Positions 12,640-25,500 of a stretch of 64,000 bases of DNA are shown piece by piece; the first letter of the stretch is position 1, and each line of letters starts with the position of its first letter. This DNA is from Scatophagus argus. Taxonomy: Eukaryota; Chordata; Actinopteri; Scatophagidae. The stretch is taken from contig NC_058507.1 in the NCBI RefSeq assembly GCF_020382885.2, forward strand, positions 436,501-500,500, written 5' to 3'. Both the position numbers and the translations under genes were made by a program. The notes beneath the pieces were generated by a model. It was not told the origin of the DNA and made no database searches. It saw only the letters and a list, made by a program, of their open reading frames with translations.

Positions 12640-14440
12640 CACAGGACTGCTCCATGCTTTCTCTCCCTCTCAAGCCGGGGGACCTGTCGCCGGTGGTCGG
12701 CGATGATGTGGTCCGCAGTCGTGTGATTTTCAGCCAGGAGGTCCGGAGTCCTCCTGAGTCCCTCCTGCAGGTCACTGCTCTGCTGTTAGGAAGACAACAA
12801 GCAGGACATAAAAGACGTCCTCTGCGCAGCAGTAGTCATCATCACACTCGTGTCAGGTGGCAGACTGTTGGTTCATGACGAGCAGCAGCTGCAGACGTCT
12901 GCTCAGCTCACCTCTGGGATCTGCTTCAGTCTTAAAGTGTTTGACCGACACCGACTGACGTTAAGACGTCACATAGCGTCCTCTGCAGACGTTAAAACAC
13001 ATGCAGTGGGACAACAAGACGCCTGGAGACAGACTGACGTGGAAAAGCTCATAGTTAAAAGTTAGAATTTGTCTGTCTGTTTGTCTTTTGTCCTCATACT
13101 GTTGTGCAGTTGTGTTAGTGTTGTCTCAGCTCACCTGCAGCAGCTGGACGTCGATGATGGTGTTTCTCTCCAGGTGCATCAGGCTGGACCTGCTGCATCG
13201 GAGGCTCAAAGTGATGCGATCCCATCAGCTGTGGTGGTTTCTCCTGCTGAATGTGTCCTCGGGTCTCCTCTGACAGCCACCGTCCCCTCCTGCTGGAGCT
13301 GCTCCATCACCCTCTGATCATCCTTTCTCCACTTGTGAACCACAGCTGGCTGCAGAAACAGCTGGACGTGTTTCCCAAAGGTCTTGTAGTAGAACATCTG
13401 GACTCTCGTGGCTCTGAAGACCTGAGAACGGAGCAAATTGACTCTTGAAGACAAAATGTCACCAGTCTGACTGTTTTCCTTTCAGCACCAACAAGAAGGC
13501 AGAACCACCTCCTGTCCACTTGCAGAGCGGCAGCTTGCTGGACGTCTGATGGAAAGGGGGCGGGGCTTAGTGGAGCTTCATTTCCAGTCTGACAGATCAG
13601 AATGTGTTTCTGATGGCGCCGTGACTCCGGGTTCAGACATGGAGTTGAGAAGCTGTGAGGACTCTGCAGAGACACTGTCTTCATCCTCCTCCAGCAGGTC
13701 CACGATTAACACAACTTCATACCCAAAGCGGTCTGTCAGTGGTCCTGTGGACAGTGGACCAACAGACATTGACTGATGGGACCTCTGAAGTCTGAGTACC
13801 AACTGAAACTTTAAGAGGAAGGTCATTCTGGCATTCAGCGGGTCTGGATCTTAAAGTCTGGACTCCTGTTGGGACGTTCTCTAAAAGACAAAAAGCAAAC
13901 ACACCAAAGTTTTCTTTTTATTTAAAATGTACAGTTTTTTATTTGCACTCTCTTAAGTAGTTTAATATAAGGCTAAACCGCACATTTTAGACACTTATAA
14001 AATGTTAGAAGTAAAGAGTAGCATGAGATGCACAGAAGTACCACAGTTTGCACTTTAGTCGACTACTCGACTTAATGTACTTCTTTCATGGCTGGTGAAC
14101 ACAAACCAGTAAAATAACCGGTGGTCGGCTGTCTGGAACAGATTTTGGGGACTGACTTACCGCCTCTGGGCAAGGCTTCCTAGGGCCCAGCAGACGGAGC
14201 AGATCCCGGTCTTGAGTGTGAGCCTGTCCGATGACCTAGCCTCGTCCAGGGCTCTGTCTCCAAAGCAGTCTCCGTTGAAGTGGGCGGACCACAGGTGGAT
14301 GCTGCGGTCGTAGTCCGGCGGCAGGTCGCCGTACATAAACCGGATCCGCTGTCTGCGTGAGCGGGTCCTCCTCAGGGAGCAAACGGAAGCAGCTCACCTC
14401 CACAACAGAAACAAAGTCAACATGACGGGAAATCATCGCG
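12640..14440 (-). pseudogene. Unresolved gene-like region with THAP-like half domain
   Basis: A candidate exon at 14161-14352 encodes SIHLWSAHFNGDCFGDRALD and then a segment ending RLTLKTG. This matches the second half of THAP zinc-finger domains (CSxHFxxDCF...LKxGAVP), but the zinc-ligand Cys before SAH is Trp. Further protein-like pieces on the same strand are SVGTQTSE (exon start 13880), FYYKTFGKHVQLFLQPAVVH near 13300-13450, and TTADHIIADHRRQVPRLERE near 12660-12770. I cannot chain them: phases clash between the first two, and stops interrupt others. It may be a decayed gene or one whose exons I have misplaced. No function is claimed. Confidence 0.35.
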
Positions 14441-14639
14441 ACGTTTATCGCACACGTTTATCACTCTGAACGGACAGTTCAGCGGCTCTTCTTCTTCTTC
14501 TGTCACCTTAACAGCGTCAGGCAAACCAGCTTGTAGGCGCTTGAGCACCACCTACTGGACTGGAGCGCGGTGCGGGTAATACGCGGGCAGAATCTTCTCT
14601 GTTTAAACTCTAAACTTTATTTATCAGTATGGTTTTTAC

Positions 14640-14770
14640 ATACGCCGAAATTGTTCTCTGCATTTAACCCATCACTGACTGAACACACACAGGAGCAGTC
14701 AGGGGTTAAGCCCTGCTCAAGGGCACATCAGCCGACTAATGGAGGGGGAGTGCATTGATTAGTCACTCCA
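14640..14770 (-). mobile_element. Truncated SINE fragment related to 2085-2366
   Basis: Shares the gttctctgcatttaaccca block and the downstream cctgctcaagggcac block with the SINE at 2085-2366, in the same orientation, but lacks the tRNA-like head. Confidence 0.65.
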
Positions 14771-14964
14771 CCACACCCAGTTTGGTTTTTTCTTCTTTCT
14801 TTGGTTTGTTTGTTTGTTTGTTTCCCAGTGTGCTGCTGTGTTTTCAACCATAATGGAGTCATCTCTTCCTTTGGCCTCCAACATGTTTCTGGATACTCTA
14901 CTTATGTCTTTACATCAGCGGTCCACCTACAGACAAGCTAAACAATGTGGTATATGCTGTAAAG

Positions 14965-15155
14965 TGCAGTGAGGACTGCTGAGACCTTTAAAGGAAGTTT
15001 TTCCTCGCCACTGTCGCCATATGCTTACTCAGTGTGGGGCTCTGATCCTCTTCTTTTTGGTTGTTTTTGTTGTTGTTGTTTACTCACCTGTAAAGTGTCT
15101 TGAGATAACTGTGTTATGAATTGGCACTTTAAATAAAATTGAATTGAATTCAAAC
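14965..15155 (+). mobile_element. LINE/SINE 3' end with AATTG tail
   Basis: Contains the fish-typical gaagtttttcctcgccactg, a segment ending gtgtcttgagataac, and then a terminal (AATTG)n tail at about 15135-15150. A fragment of the same tail in opposite orientation lies near 16170-16240. The element family was not determined. Confidence 0.65.
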
Positions 15156-18100
15156 CAAACAACCACAGACGCATCCACCTTCGAGGACTCAAATGTTCAG
15201 ATTCTGGCGACCAAACATCACTTTCAGCGCAATCACTCGACACATGTTGGTGTGTTCACAGCATTTCAGACTGGTGTTGGTGGCGTTTTTCTGAACATAA
15301 AATGAACGGCTGCTAATCTTCCTCTGCTTATTTCTGTTTATCCTTAACATGTCACTGATACGTCAGGCACAGGTAAACCTCCTCACCTGCTACCTGCTCA
15401 TATGGTGACAAACACCAGGCCTGCACTTTACAAGGAAAGTTAATCAAACTTTGCCTGATGGTGATAATAAATATTGTAGTTCACTAGCATTATATGAAAC
15501 TATATTCCAACTACTTTAATTTAATATAAAAAAATAGCCATAAGAAGTCCTCTGTGAGCCATTTACTCAAGCAATAATGTGTGAACACTTCTTGTTTTAA
15601 AGTGTTTTCAGTTTATTACAGACATTCTTGTGTGTGCAGTGACTCTGCTGAAGTTCCTGTAACAGTGCAGATAAGCCGACAGCAGAAGACTGCATGCAAA
15701 CAGATAAATATCACTGCAAATGAGGCCCAAAGTGCAAACCCAGATAAACATCACTGCACGTGCTCATATGGATCGATTCCACCAATTTTACTAATTTCTT
15801 CAAGGAACCGAGCCTTTGGAACAGGGTCCAGCTTGTCTCGGTACGGTCCATTGCCTGTCTCCTCTGTACGGTCCATTTTCGTGGTGTGTGTGTCTCTCTC
15901 GCAGCACCGTATCTAACAAGAAGGGATGTAAACAAAAAAACTTTTGCCCTCAAAATGGCTACCATGGCACACAATGCATTGCGAGATCACATGCCTTTTC
16001 GAGCCACGTAGTGCAACTCTGGAGAGTTCCCTCTCCAGAGGGTTTGACTCACATGATGGCACAAAGTGTCAGCGACCCTCCAGGTGACAGAAGTCTTTCG
16101 GATGACAATTAGTTCTGTTTTTAAGAGGTTTTATACAATTTAAGTTTTTTAATAGCAGGTTGCAGTAATCACATATCAATTAAATTAAGTTCAATTCAGT
16201 TCACTTATATGGCGTCAATTCACAACAAACTATACAAACAATAACTCCGTCGCTAACTTTTGTGAGTGTGGACGATGCATCATTAACATGAACAAATCGA
16301 GATGGATCTGATAAATAAGACTGAAACTGAAACTAAAATCGGCGTCAGTCATCTGACCAAATCAACACCACAACAGTGTGAAGAAAATGACAGCATTTTC
16401 CAACATACCTGCCACTGTACCGGCTACCATGTGATCAGCACTCAGCCAATCAATTGCTTTATGCATTTATTTCAAAATAAAAGCACATTCAAGATAAAAT
16501 CATTCAGGGTTAACAAAAACAAGTACTGTATAAAATTCTGTACAACTTTAAGGTACTTGCGTCATTTTCATTTTCTGTTACTTTACAGGCAAATATTGTG
16601 CTTTTTACTTTACTACATTTTTAGATACCTATAGTTACTTTGCGGATATTTTTAGTATTTTTATGGATTAAGATATAAAGGTAAAACTATCCAGCAGACA
16701 GCCAGCAGTATTATTGGGTGGTATTAATATTTTTATCAGAGTACTTTATCCCCTCCTGCTGTGTTCAGCTGATCCTCACACAGTCATACCATCACTTCCT
16801 CACAGAGCGTCAGGTTCAATCAGGTTAACTGACAGATCAGAGAGCAGCTTTGTGTTCAGACAGCAGCTCAGCTAAAAGCTTTTCTGATGTGAACAAGACG
16901 CCTCCACGACTCCCCTGGGAATTCAGCACCACGAGGAGACGAGCTGCTGTTTGAAGTCTCTGTTCAGAGAGTGTTAAAGGAGTCAAAGCCGATTGTTCCC
17001 ACATCAGCAGACACCTTCAGAGTCCAGACTCCCTTTGGTTTCATGAGGCTGCATGAAGACATTGAGGAGACAAACATGAACTCGATGACTATTGGCTGCT
17101 CAGGAACAGGACATTTCAAACTCAGCAGGTGAAACACACCCAGTTCTCTGAGTGGAACAAAGTGGAAAAAATCCCCCAAATTAATCAGTTCATCTTTGTG
17201 AAATGTTTTCATGTACTGACTTTGTTTGGTCTATTCTGGCCAATGGATTAACTGCTCTAAGTAAGCTTCTGAGCTAACCACTAACACAATAAGTTTACTC
17301 CCACTTGGCTTTTTTTTTTAATTCTACAACATTTTGTTCACCCACCAAAAAAGATTTTATCTCATATTACTGGAAAAGAAACAGAATAATAAATATAAAT
17401 CTATAACTGTGCTGTGCTGCTCCAACCCAGGCCAGGACGGATGGATTCAAGGGGAAAAAATCAGCACCACATTAAAGTTTCCACTCACCACAGAACTACA
17501 GTCTTCTCCTCAGGGCTTTAACAAACCCACTTATATCCACTCCAGAAAATAGACCAGCCCGACTCTGATCTGCTTAACACAGTGCAGCACTGCAACTGAA
17601 AATCAATTGTAGGATGATGAATGGTGGCCATTAGTCTGCTGTGGTGCCAGACTGCATTCAGTAAATAAAGGCTGGCGATAAACAAGGCGAGCGAGCGGTC
17701 TGAGAGGTTCGCAGACGTTCATTAGCCGGCAGTAACGTGTCAGAGCTGATGAATGGTTGAGCTCTAAGGAGACCCCTGAAGAATATAAATTATATTTCCA
17801 ATGTTAACGTAATGGAGAAACACAAACAGCAGCAGCAGCAACAGCAGCACGCCGGGCTGAAACCTGAGATACCTGGACCAGAACCAGGAGCTCATCTCCA
17901 CAACTCTTCACTCTTCAGTCACAACAGAGACTTTAAAGTTGGACACACAGGAAACAAAAAAGCTGCCATCAGTCCAAACCTCTGCTTTAACTACAGTACT
18001 GACCTTATGCACAAAGGTAGTTATACCATTCTGTGCTCACTGGTTTCTTTACAGATATATTACAGATATAAATAATTTAAAATATGAAACCCTTTGATTT

Positions 18101-21100
18101 ATAGTCATAGAGGATGCACTCACCTGCACGGCATTAACACTGATTCAGGACATGATTGGGGATAGCTGATTCATGGCACACACACTTTTTAACAAACTTG
18201 TTAATCTTTAGGCCAAGTCACGAGTCAGCAGTGTTGAAGTCCAGCTCGAGTTGCAGGTCTTTGTCGAGTCTAGTCATCAAATTTGTATCTCAAATTCGAC
18301 ATGAGTCTGAGTTACATGACGCTTGTGCACACTGCTGTATATTAGCATGCTAACATTAGCTTAATCAGTGGTTTAGTTAGCCACACGACAGTTACACCTG
18401 GCAGTTAGTGGGAGTAAATACTCAGTAAAACTAATCTCCACAGAAAAACTAGTCTGAGAGCTGCAAACTGTTGGTGTTGGTGTAGTTCAGAGCCACAAGA
18501 CTTTATTTCAAGTTCCAGCTGAGACACTAAACATGTCAGAATGAATTTTGGGGGACTACGTTTAAAATTGGGTTTAATTTTGTGCTGTCAGTCATTTCAC
18601 CACGCAGGGCTCCATTTTTAATGAAAACACAGCAGTTCTCTTTGTATTCAGCTCTTTATGATCTGTAATTTCCATCCAGAGGGTGAAAGTTTCTCATTCA
18701 GTTCCCCCCTCGTCCTCCACAAACTCTCATTAGTTGGTTTCATTTTGTGCTGTCGATCATCCCATTTAAATGACAGAACTTACATTCATTTCTTTCTTTT
18801 TATTTTTCCGAGGCAGACTCAATTCAAACATTAATAGCAGTCAGCTCGCCTCTTCTCTGATTAATTTTTTTATTTAAGTTTTTACATTTTATCGCACCAG
18901 ATTCTGAATATCAAAGTTAGCAAACACTCAGTTTTAGCTTGAAAACAGAAAACACCTCTTCCATGTGTTACTTTCATTATCAATCAATCAGCTGGTTCTG
19001 TCTGATTAAGAGTCTACAACATTATGATATTTAATTCACTGTAAGTCTTTACCCTCATATTTAGCGTACAGCGTCATGAGGTCCTTCTAAGAAGAGAGTC
19101 CCCACAAGGCAAGGAGCTGGTCTCTGTCCCCTTAAGGTACTAAAAACAAATATACACACTGACCCCCCCCCCCCACCACACACACACACACAAAGACACG
19201 AGGACAAACATCACATTTGTAGTGTCTTTATTCATGTAATAATAATAATAATCATAATAATAACCATAATGCAGTGTAACCTTCAGTCCGTCAAACTGCA
19301 GAATCTATTGCAGAGATCACAGTAATAAAAATATCTTTCTTCACATGTCCACTGAGTCATGTTGGTAGTTTTTTTAAAAACTTTTATTTTATTGTCCCTT
19401 CCCCAAAAAATCCAAATATAGACAACACAGAGATCAGACCCCCCAGAAGTAAATAAATGAGGACACATTTTTTTCCACTACAGAGATGACTGGAACATTT
19501 CGAATGAGGACAAATAAACTGTGGCCCGGTGTTGAAGTGTTAAAGAAACAAAGTCTGAGGTTATTGTCATAAACACAGGTGTTTTATTATTCCTTTCAAA
19601 CGCAGTAGAGTTATTAAACACAAAGGCTTCTGTGGTCTAAATCCACAGCCATGTCCAGCCTCAATCCCTGTTCCCCATCCTGTGCTGTTTAATCTCTGTT
19701 ATTTAAACCGTGATCATTCTGTTGACACACAGCAGGACCCAAACTGAGGAAGCCCAACTATGCCAGGAAAATAAGTCTAACTATTAAATTAAAATAAATT
19801 AAAGTAGTAAAAATAGTTAAATATGACACTTCTGACTGGTCAAGTGTGACTTTTGTGTTTGATAATTTTGACTTTAGATTGTCTTTCCTTTCCAGGCTGT
19901 AACTGGACTCCATACAAACGTGCCCACAAACAGTTCAGATTTATGTGTGGGACATCACCTTCTTTTTGACGAAAACAGCAACTTGTTTCTGTGTTGGGAC
20001 TCTCATCACTGACGTGCAGTTTGAATGGGAATCGTCTTAGTGATTCCATATAACAGAATTAATATAATGATGACGCAGTGCGGGATAAACTGATGCCCAG
20101 AGGAGCTTTAATAAAAATCTGATTATCAGCTGCAGTGGAAAAACACACTGAGAGAGGAAAAGTGTTACCACAGGGAGACGGAAAAATCAACAAAACATTA
20201 AAAACAAATGATATCTGAGGATTTGCTGATGGATCATCTGCTGAACGCGTGCATCAAACTTTAATGTGAGCGTGTGATGGTGGCTGACAACCGACACAGT
20301 CAGTCCTATAAGACCCGTCTGTTGCCTCCACTCCTGAACCGGTGCTCCGATTACGGTTTCTCTATATCTTTGAAAGTACTTTCAAGTTCAAATGATCATT
20401 TCTTCTTTCTCACAGACACTGAAACCACATGGTTTTTGTGAGACAGCATGTAGATGAACTGATGTATGGAAGTCCATTTCGGGCCAGAAGAAATCTAAAA
20501 TATTATATTATTAACAATTATGAAAACAAATCAAAAATCAGTACTCACAGTCATGACTTTTCATATCAACATTATGACTTTTAAATCAAAATTAAGGAAG
20601 TAAAAAACTACGACTTTGTAAAAATTACACGATAGTCAGATTAAAATTTTCAAATAAAAGTAAAGCCAAAGTAAAAAGAAAGTTTAAGAGGAAATCAAAC
20701 GTATGATTTTACAGTCAAGATCACTTATGAGAGTATTTTAATTTCTATTATACATTTTTTCTTTTCTGTACAGAAATGGGCTTACATACAACATGAGGAA
20801 GAGCTAATGAAGCAGGAAATTTGTCCTAAAGGAGTTTCCATACAGGTGTGTTGTTCAGGTGTCTCTGTTTAACTTAATACATTTTTGTGCTTTTTTTTAA
20901 AGAAATCCTCATCATGGATTTTTGTTTTTAGTAGAAATGTTCTATCAGCAGGACGTGTTTATCAAATCCGTTTCCTCTTGACTGGAATGATCAACTCCCT
21001 GAAATAAAAAAAACCAAAAACATCACTCAGGATTTCTAATCTTTCAAACTTTCCTTGGGAGTTTTCCCCAAATAAAAAACGAAATAAACTTGAACTAAAA

Positions 21101-21941
21101 ATCGCAACCCCGTTAAAACCAAGAGAACAAAAGACAGCAGGTGAAAAGTGTAAAGACCCCCTGTCATTATAATATAGGAACAATATAACAATAGAATTAA
21201 TTTTACAATGCATTTTTCTTCATTTTTTCTACTAAACCTCCAGCCGTTTTTGTAGTTGAACGTAGCTGACAGTCTCAGGTGGCATCAAAGTCTTCTGAAA
21301 ACTCTTGTTCTGAAATACTAAAATAGTTCTGAGAGACCAAATATTCGACTCCCATTGGCTTAGGGCTGAACATCGTCCAACAAGAAGTCTTTTATTTTGA
21401 AATATCCAGTGACATTTCCTCAGATTACGATTGGATGTTCAGCTTTAAATTATTCAATAAATCCAAGAGCTTCTTGTCCATGTCCAGAGTCTACTTCCTG
21501 TCCATGGCTTTATCTTTGCGGCCTCTTCTTAGTGCCATCCAACATGGCTTCCTTATCCAAGAATCCTCGTCATCATAAAAATAAAAACTGTAAGAAACTG
21601 ATTCTCTGCATAATCAGACCATAAGATTTTTATCATTAAGACATGACGACATCTGACACTTAGTCTTTCTGTTTGTTTCCGTGACAACAGCGGTCCTCGG
21701 CCTGGCGACCTCTTCCTCTGTCAGTGTGAAGGCACTTGATGTCATGGCAGAGGGTGAACACTCCTCCTCCTCTTCCTCAGACAGACAGATGTCAAAATAA
21801 GATCTAAAAGCATTTTTTAAAAACTCTGCCGGTCCGCCCGCTGTAAAAAGTCACCTTCCCGCCCAAACAACCACAGAGGCTGCAGTTTGTCCCTCCATCT
21901 CACCATACAGTACTGTTGATTGTGTTTGTGTGTGTTTGTGT

Positions 21942-21972
<31 letters not shown>

Positions 21973-22200
21973 GTATGAGTGGGGATGACGGGATGCAGGA
22001 GCTCACATTCAAACTATCATTTCCTCTTTTTCCTCACTAAAGCGCCTGTTTTTTTGTGTGCTTTGTGGCGCCGAGCCGAAACCAAAAGGTCACCGAGTTT
22101 CACTGGAGAAAAGAAGTGAAGGTGAAGATGGATGATCGGCAGCAGGAGGACAACCTGCAGTAACCTGTGATCTCATATGCTACGTAGAACACCTGGAAGT
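15155..22200. other. Gene-free interval between THAP-like region and mdga2
   Basis: No supportable coding exons. Contents are an AATTG-tail fragment near 16170-16240 (minus), a short CAG run near 17825-17850, an imperfect GAGTC-rich stretch near 18215-18325, a poly-C/(CA)n junction at 19163-19196, and the TG/poly-G run at 21925-21973. The part nearest 22431 would be mdga2 3' UTR. Candidate minus-strand AATAAA (plus tttatt) lies at about 21391. Confidence 0.5.
21921..21973. repeat. (TG)n followed by a long poly-G tract
   Basis: About 35 bases of TG-rich sequence run into roughly 18 consecutive G (a C run in mdga2 sense). Such G runs are error-prone in sequencing and can form G-quadruplexes. 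It lies about 460 bases past the mdga2 stop, so it may be in the 3' UTR. Confidence 0.9.
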
Positions 22201-22431
22201 AGGATGAGGGATCAGACAGCCGAGACGAGTAGTTTAATATCTTGGAGCGAGTTTGCACCTCTCACTAAAATGTTGGACTGGTCGTTTAAGTTTGTCAATG
22301 TGTCAGCCGTCTTGGCAGGAAGTTTGTCTGTAGCTGTGATGGTTTCTTTGGTAGTTGGGGGGAGATGGGGGATGAGATGGGGGGAGGATGAGTCAGAAGG
22401 GGGGATCTCATATAGAAGGCGGGGGAGGGGG

Positions 22432-22520
22432 TCACCTCTGCTGGCCAATCAGAGCCAGACTCAGAGTGGTGCACAGCTGCCATATATGAGGCGATGTGGG
22501 CGGAGCGAGCGACCTTAGAT
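22432..22520 (-). CDS. mdga2: mdga2 terminal exon: GPI-attachment tail
   Basis: After a tttcccacacag acceptor the exon reads [20 protein letters not shown] then SLALIGQQR and a TGA at 22432-22434. A moderately hydrophobic C-terminal stretch with no following basic cytoplasmic tail is what a GPI signal looks like. It is shorter and less hydrophobic than the human tail. The exon was found by phase and position, not by an ORF. Confidence 0.8.
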
Positions 22521-25500
22521 CTGTGTGGGAAACAAGCGAGAGAGAGAGAGAGGACGTTAATCTGATGAGACTGAAACTGTGGTCATGAGACGACAGCAGA
22601 AGTAAGAACAACTAAATTCTCCAACACAAACACAAATCCAGACGGTCACCAGCGCTGATGGAGTATTCAGAGGCACAACGTGTTTTTATCAAAGCTAACG
22701 CACAGCTTGAGTGCAGCAGGAAACCAAAACCAAACCTCCGTGAGAATTAATGGATTTATCGGATGTCAACTGTTTTCTGTGGTGTGATGGTGAAGGACAC
22801 GTAGGAAACTCACTGTTGGGTGGAGGATCTTTACATTCGCCCTCCTCAATGGTGACATCATCGATGGCGATATCTCCCTCGATGCCAGAACCTCGGACTC
22901 CCTCCATCACCATCTACCACAGAGGAAGAGAGGAGGAAGTATTCAGTACAAGTACTAATACCACCAACAGACCACAGCTAATGATTATTTTGTGATCTGG
23001 TCCAATTACTGAAAAATCCCTAAGATGATGATGACAGCTGAAACCATCGATTATCTGATAGACACGAAACCCATCTGCAGCGGCTTTGATTATCGATGAA
23101 ACAAAATCACCAAACATGGCAGCACGTATTACCAAGTCCAATCATCCCACTGCACGCAGGGGAAGAAATAAAGTGGGTGGGGTTTGTACCTGGAAGGCGG
23201 TGGTTGGGTGGATGTTGATCTTGGCCTGCCTCCAGCGGTCTCCCTGGTTCCCGCTCAGACTCCAGACTGAGGTGTCGGTCACCGTCTGTCCTTTCTGGCG
23301 CAGAAACACGTTCAGAGCTCCTGCAGACACAAACCGGCAGGGCCAGACTTTAGCGTTAGCCTCAACACATCCTGAACCCGAGGGGGGGCCCTGCTGCAGT
23401 CTCACCTATGTGTTTCCCATACATGTGGTAGAAGAAGGCGAAGCAGTAGGTGGGGCTGTTGCTGACGGAGGAGGAGGAAGAGGAGGAGGTCTTGGAGTTC
23501 ATGTTGAAAGTGGGTGACAGCAGCCGGGCCTTGTCTCCGTCCAGCCTGGGCCTCGACGTCTCGATGTACATGTAGAAACCTGTGAGACCATCACAACAGG
23601 AGCTGGGGTCAGGGGTCAGGGGTCAGGGGTCCAACATACCAACAAGTTCCTCTCTCACAGGACGCTGATGCCTTTACAGGTCGTCATCCTGTCAGATACA
23701 CTTCAGGGACTCCACAGGAAACAAACCTCAAGTTTCCATTCAGAAGCTCCCATGTGACGAGAAAAAAATGTGATTTTTTCTCACGGTGACTGTTTGCTAC
23801 TTTTGCAACACAAATAAAATAAAGTTCACCAAAAGTCAGCAAGTAGTCATTACACCCCCCCCCCCCACCCCCCCACCCAAAACTACTACACACACACACA
23901 CACACACACACACCAAGTCTGAAGTGAGTCCACATATCCCAAAGATACAAGACAAATCCAGAATCACCATCAGGAACAGCTGAGAATCAGGAAGTGAAAC
24001 GGGGCAGAGAGTGTAAAAGAAATGAAAAGGTTTTATTCCTCGTGCCGTCCTCGGTCCGTCTCAGGTTCACCCACGAGGCAGAAGCAGCAGTCCTGCTAAC
24101 AAATCCTCCTCCGGCTCATCCAGCACAGGAACAATCCTCACAAATGAAAGCGGACGCGAGTGCAGAAAACACGCACACACGCATGTTTGAGGCGGATTTA
24201 AAAGAGTTTAGCCTGAGGCTCAGTTTAATGAGATTCTACTGCAGAGCGAGACAAGCTGCCACACAGCAGCTGGATGTGTGTGCGCTTCTTCTAACCTTTT
24301 AATTCTCGCAGAGATTCAACTCACACACACCAAAACAAACTCAGTATTATTGTTCTTATTGTATAAGACAAACAGTTTGACTCAGTAGTTTAAGATGGTG
24401 AGTCAAAACTAGACTTTGAGACATTTCAGCATCTCCTGGTTGTGACTGAGTAGTTTTTCTGTTCCCGATACGAGTTTTCTTCTGTTTGGTTTAATTAATC
24501 CTGCTGTGAAAACAAATCTGTTGTCAAAATGAGTGAGAAACCAATCCGCAGCTGAAAGTAGTCCCCAAAATATGTGCTATTTCCTCCAGCTGTTTGAGTA
24601 AACCCTTTTTGAAGGTGAACCTGTAACAGTGTGAGGTGTTCTTAAAGATGAACCCGTGGCCTCTGAGGTCTCAGGTTTCTGCTGGAGTTTGGACTTCCTG
24701 TAAGGCTCTCTCAACCTCAGGGCGGCGTCTGATGGCCAGGTGTTGACAGCCAATCACGTCTGATTATTTGTCCTCTTTCAGCCTGGAGGAGCTGCAGCAG
24801 CCTGTGATTCACACTGTGCAGTTTGGCGGATGCGTTGGATGCGTTTGATTCACAGATCCCAGATCAGCCGCTGCACCAGAGGATGTCACCATAGCAACCA
24901 GCTTCAGTTTGTGTTCAGTTTCAGAGCTGAAGGTTCTGAGTGACAACGTGGACACATCACGACGTGGAGACAGACTCATTACTGACCACGAACGGCATGT
25001 TAGCCCTCACATCGTCAGACTTCAGTGTAAAACACCTTGAGGTCACCTGTAATGAAACCTGCTCCATGTGTCATTAGAACTGTCCAATCACAACCTTTGC
25101 CAAACTTCACCTGACAAAAAGCAGCCCAGTCAGCAGAATCAAGTGTTAGAAATCCAGCTTCCTGTTCATGTGTCTCGTACGTGTCACACATCTCTACAAC
25201 ACGTTACATCACGGTCTGCGCCGGATGTGGGGGGGTCCGGCGGTGGTGCGACCGATCGAGACCACTTCGACCAACCAACGACCGTCGGGACAGTTTAATG
25301 ATCCTCTTTGCACCGACAGCAGAAACTTCCATCACGACGTTTAGCGAGTTTCCAGGTATTTTAAGTCTCTTTAAACCCAAACCAAACAGAAAACTGATGT
25401 GGGGATTTATTCTGGCTGGATTGGCTGCAAAATGTCAGAATGTGATGAGTGACATAAAAGCAGCCTTAAGACGAGTCAAAGCCTCCACCTTCCCTGCTGG

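Noticed and set aside
15581..16112. Overlapping open frames of 83-111 codons on both strands
   Set aside because: No similarity recognised and they overlap in several frames. A nearby repeated gtacggtccatt word suggests repeat-derived sequence.
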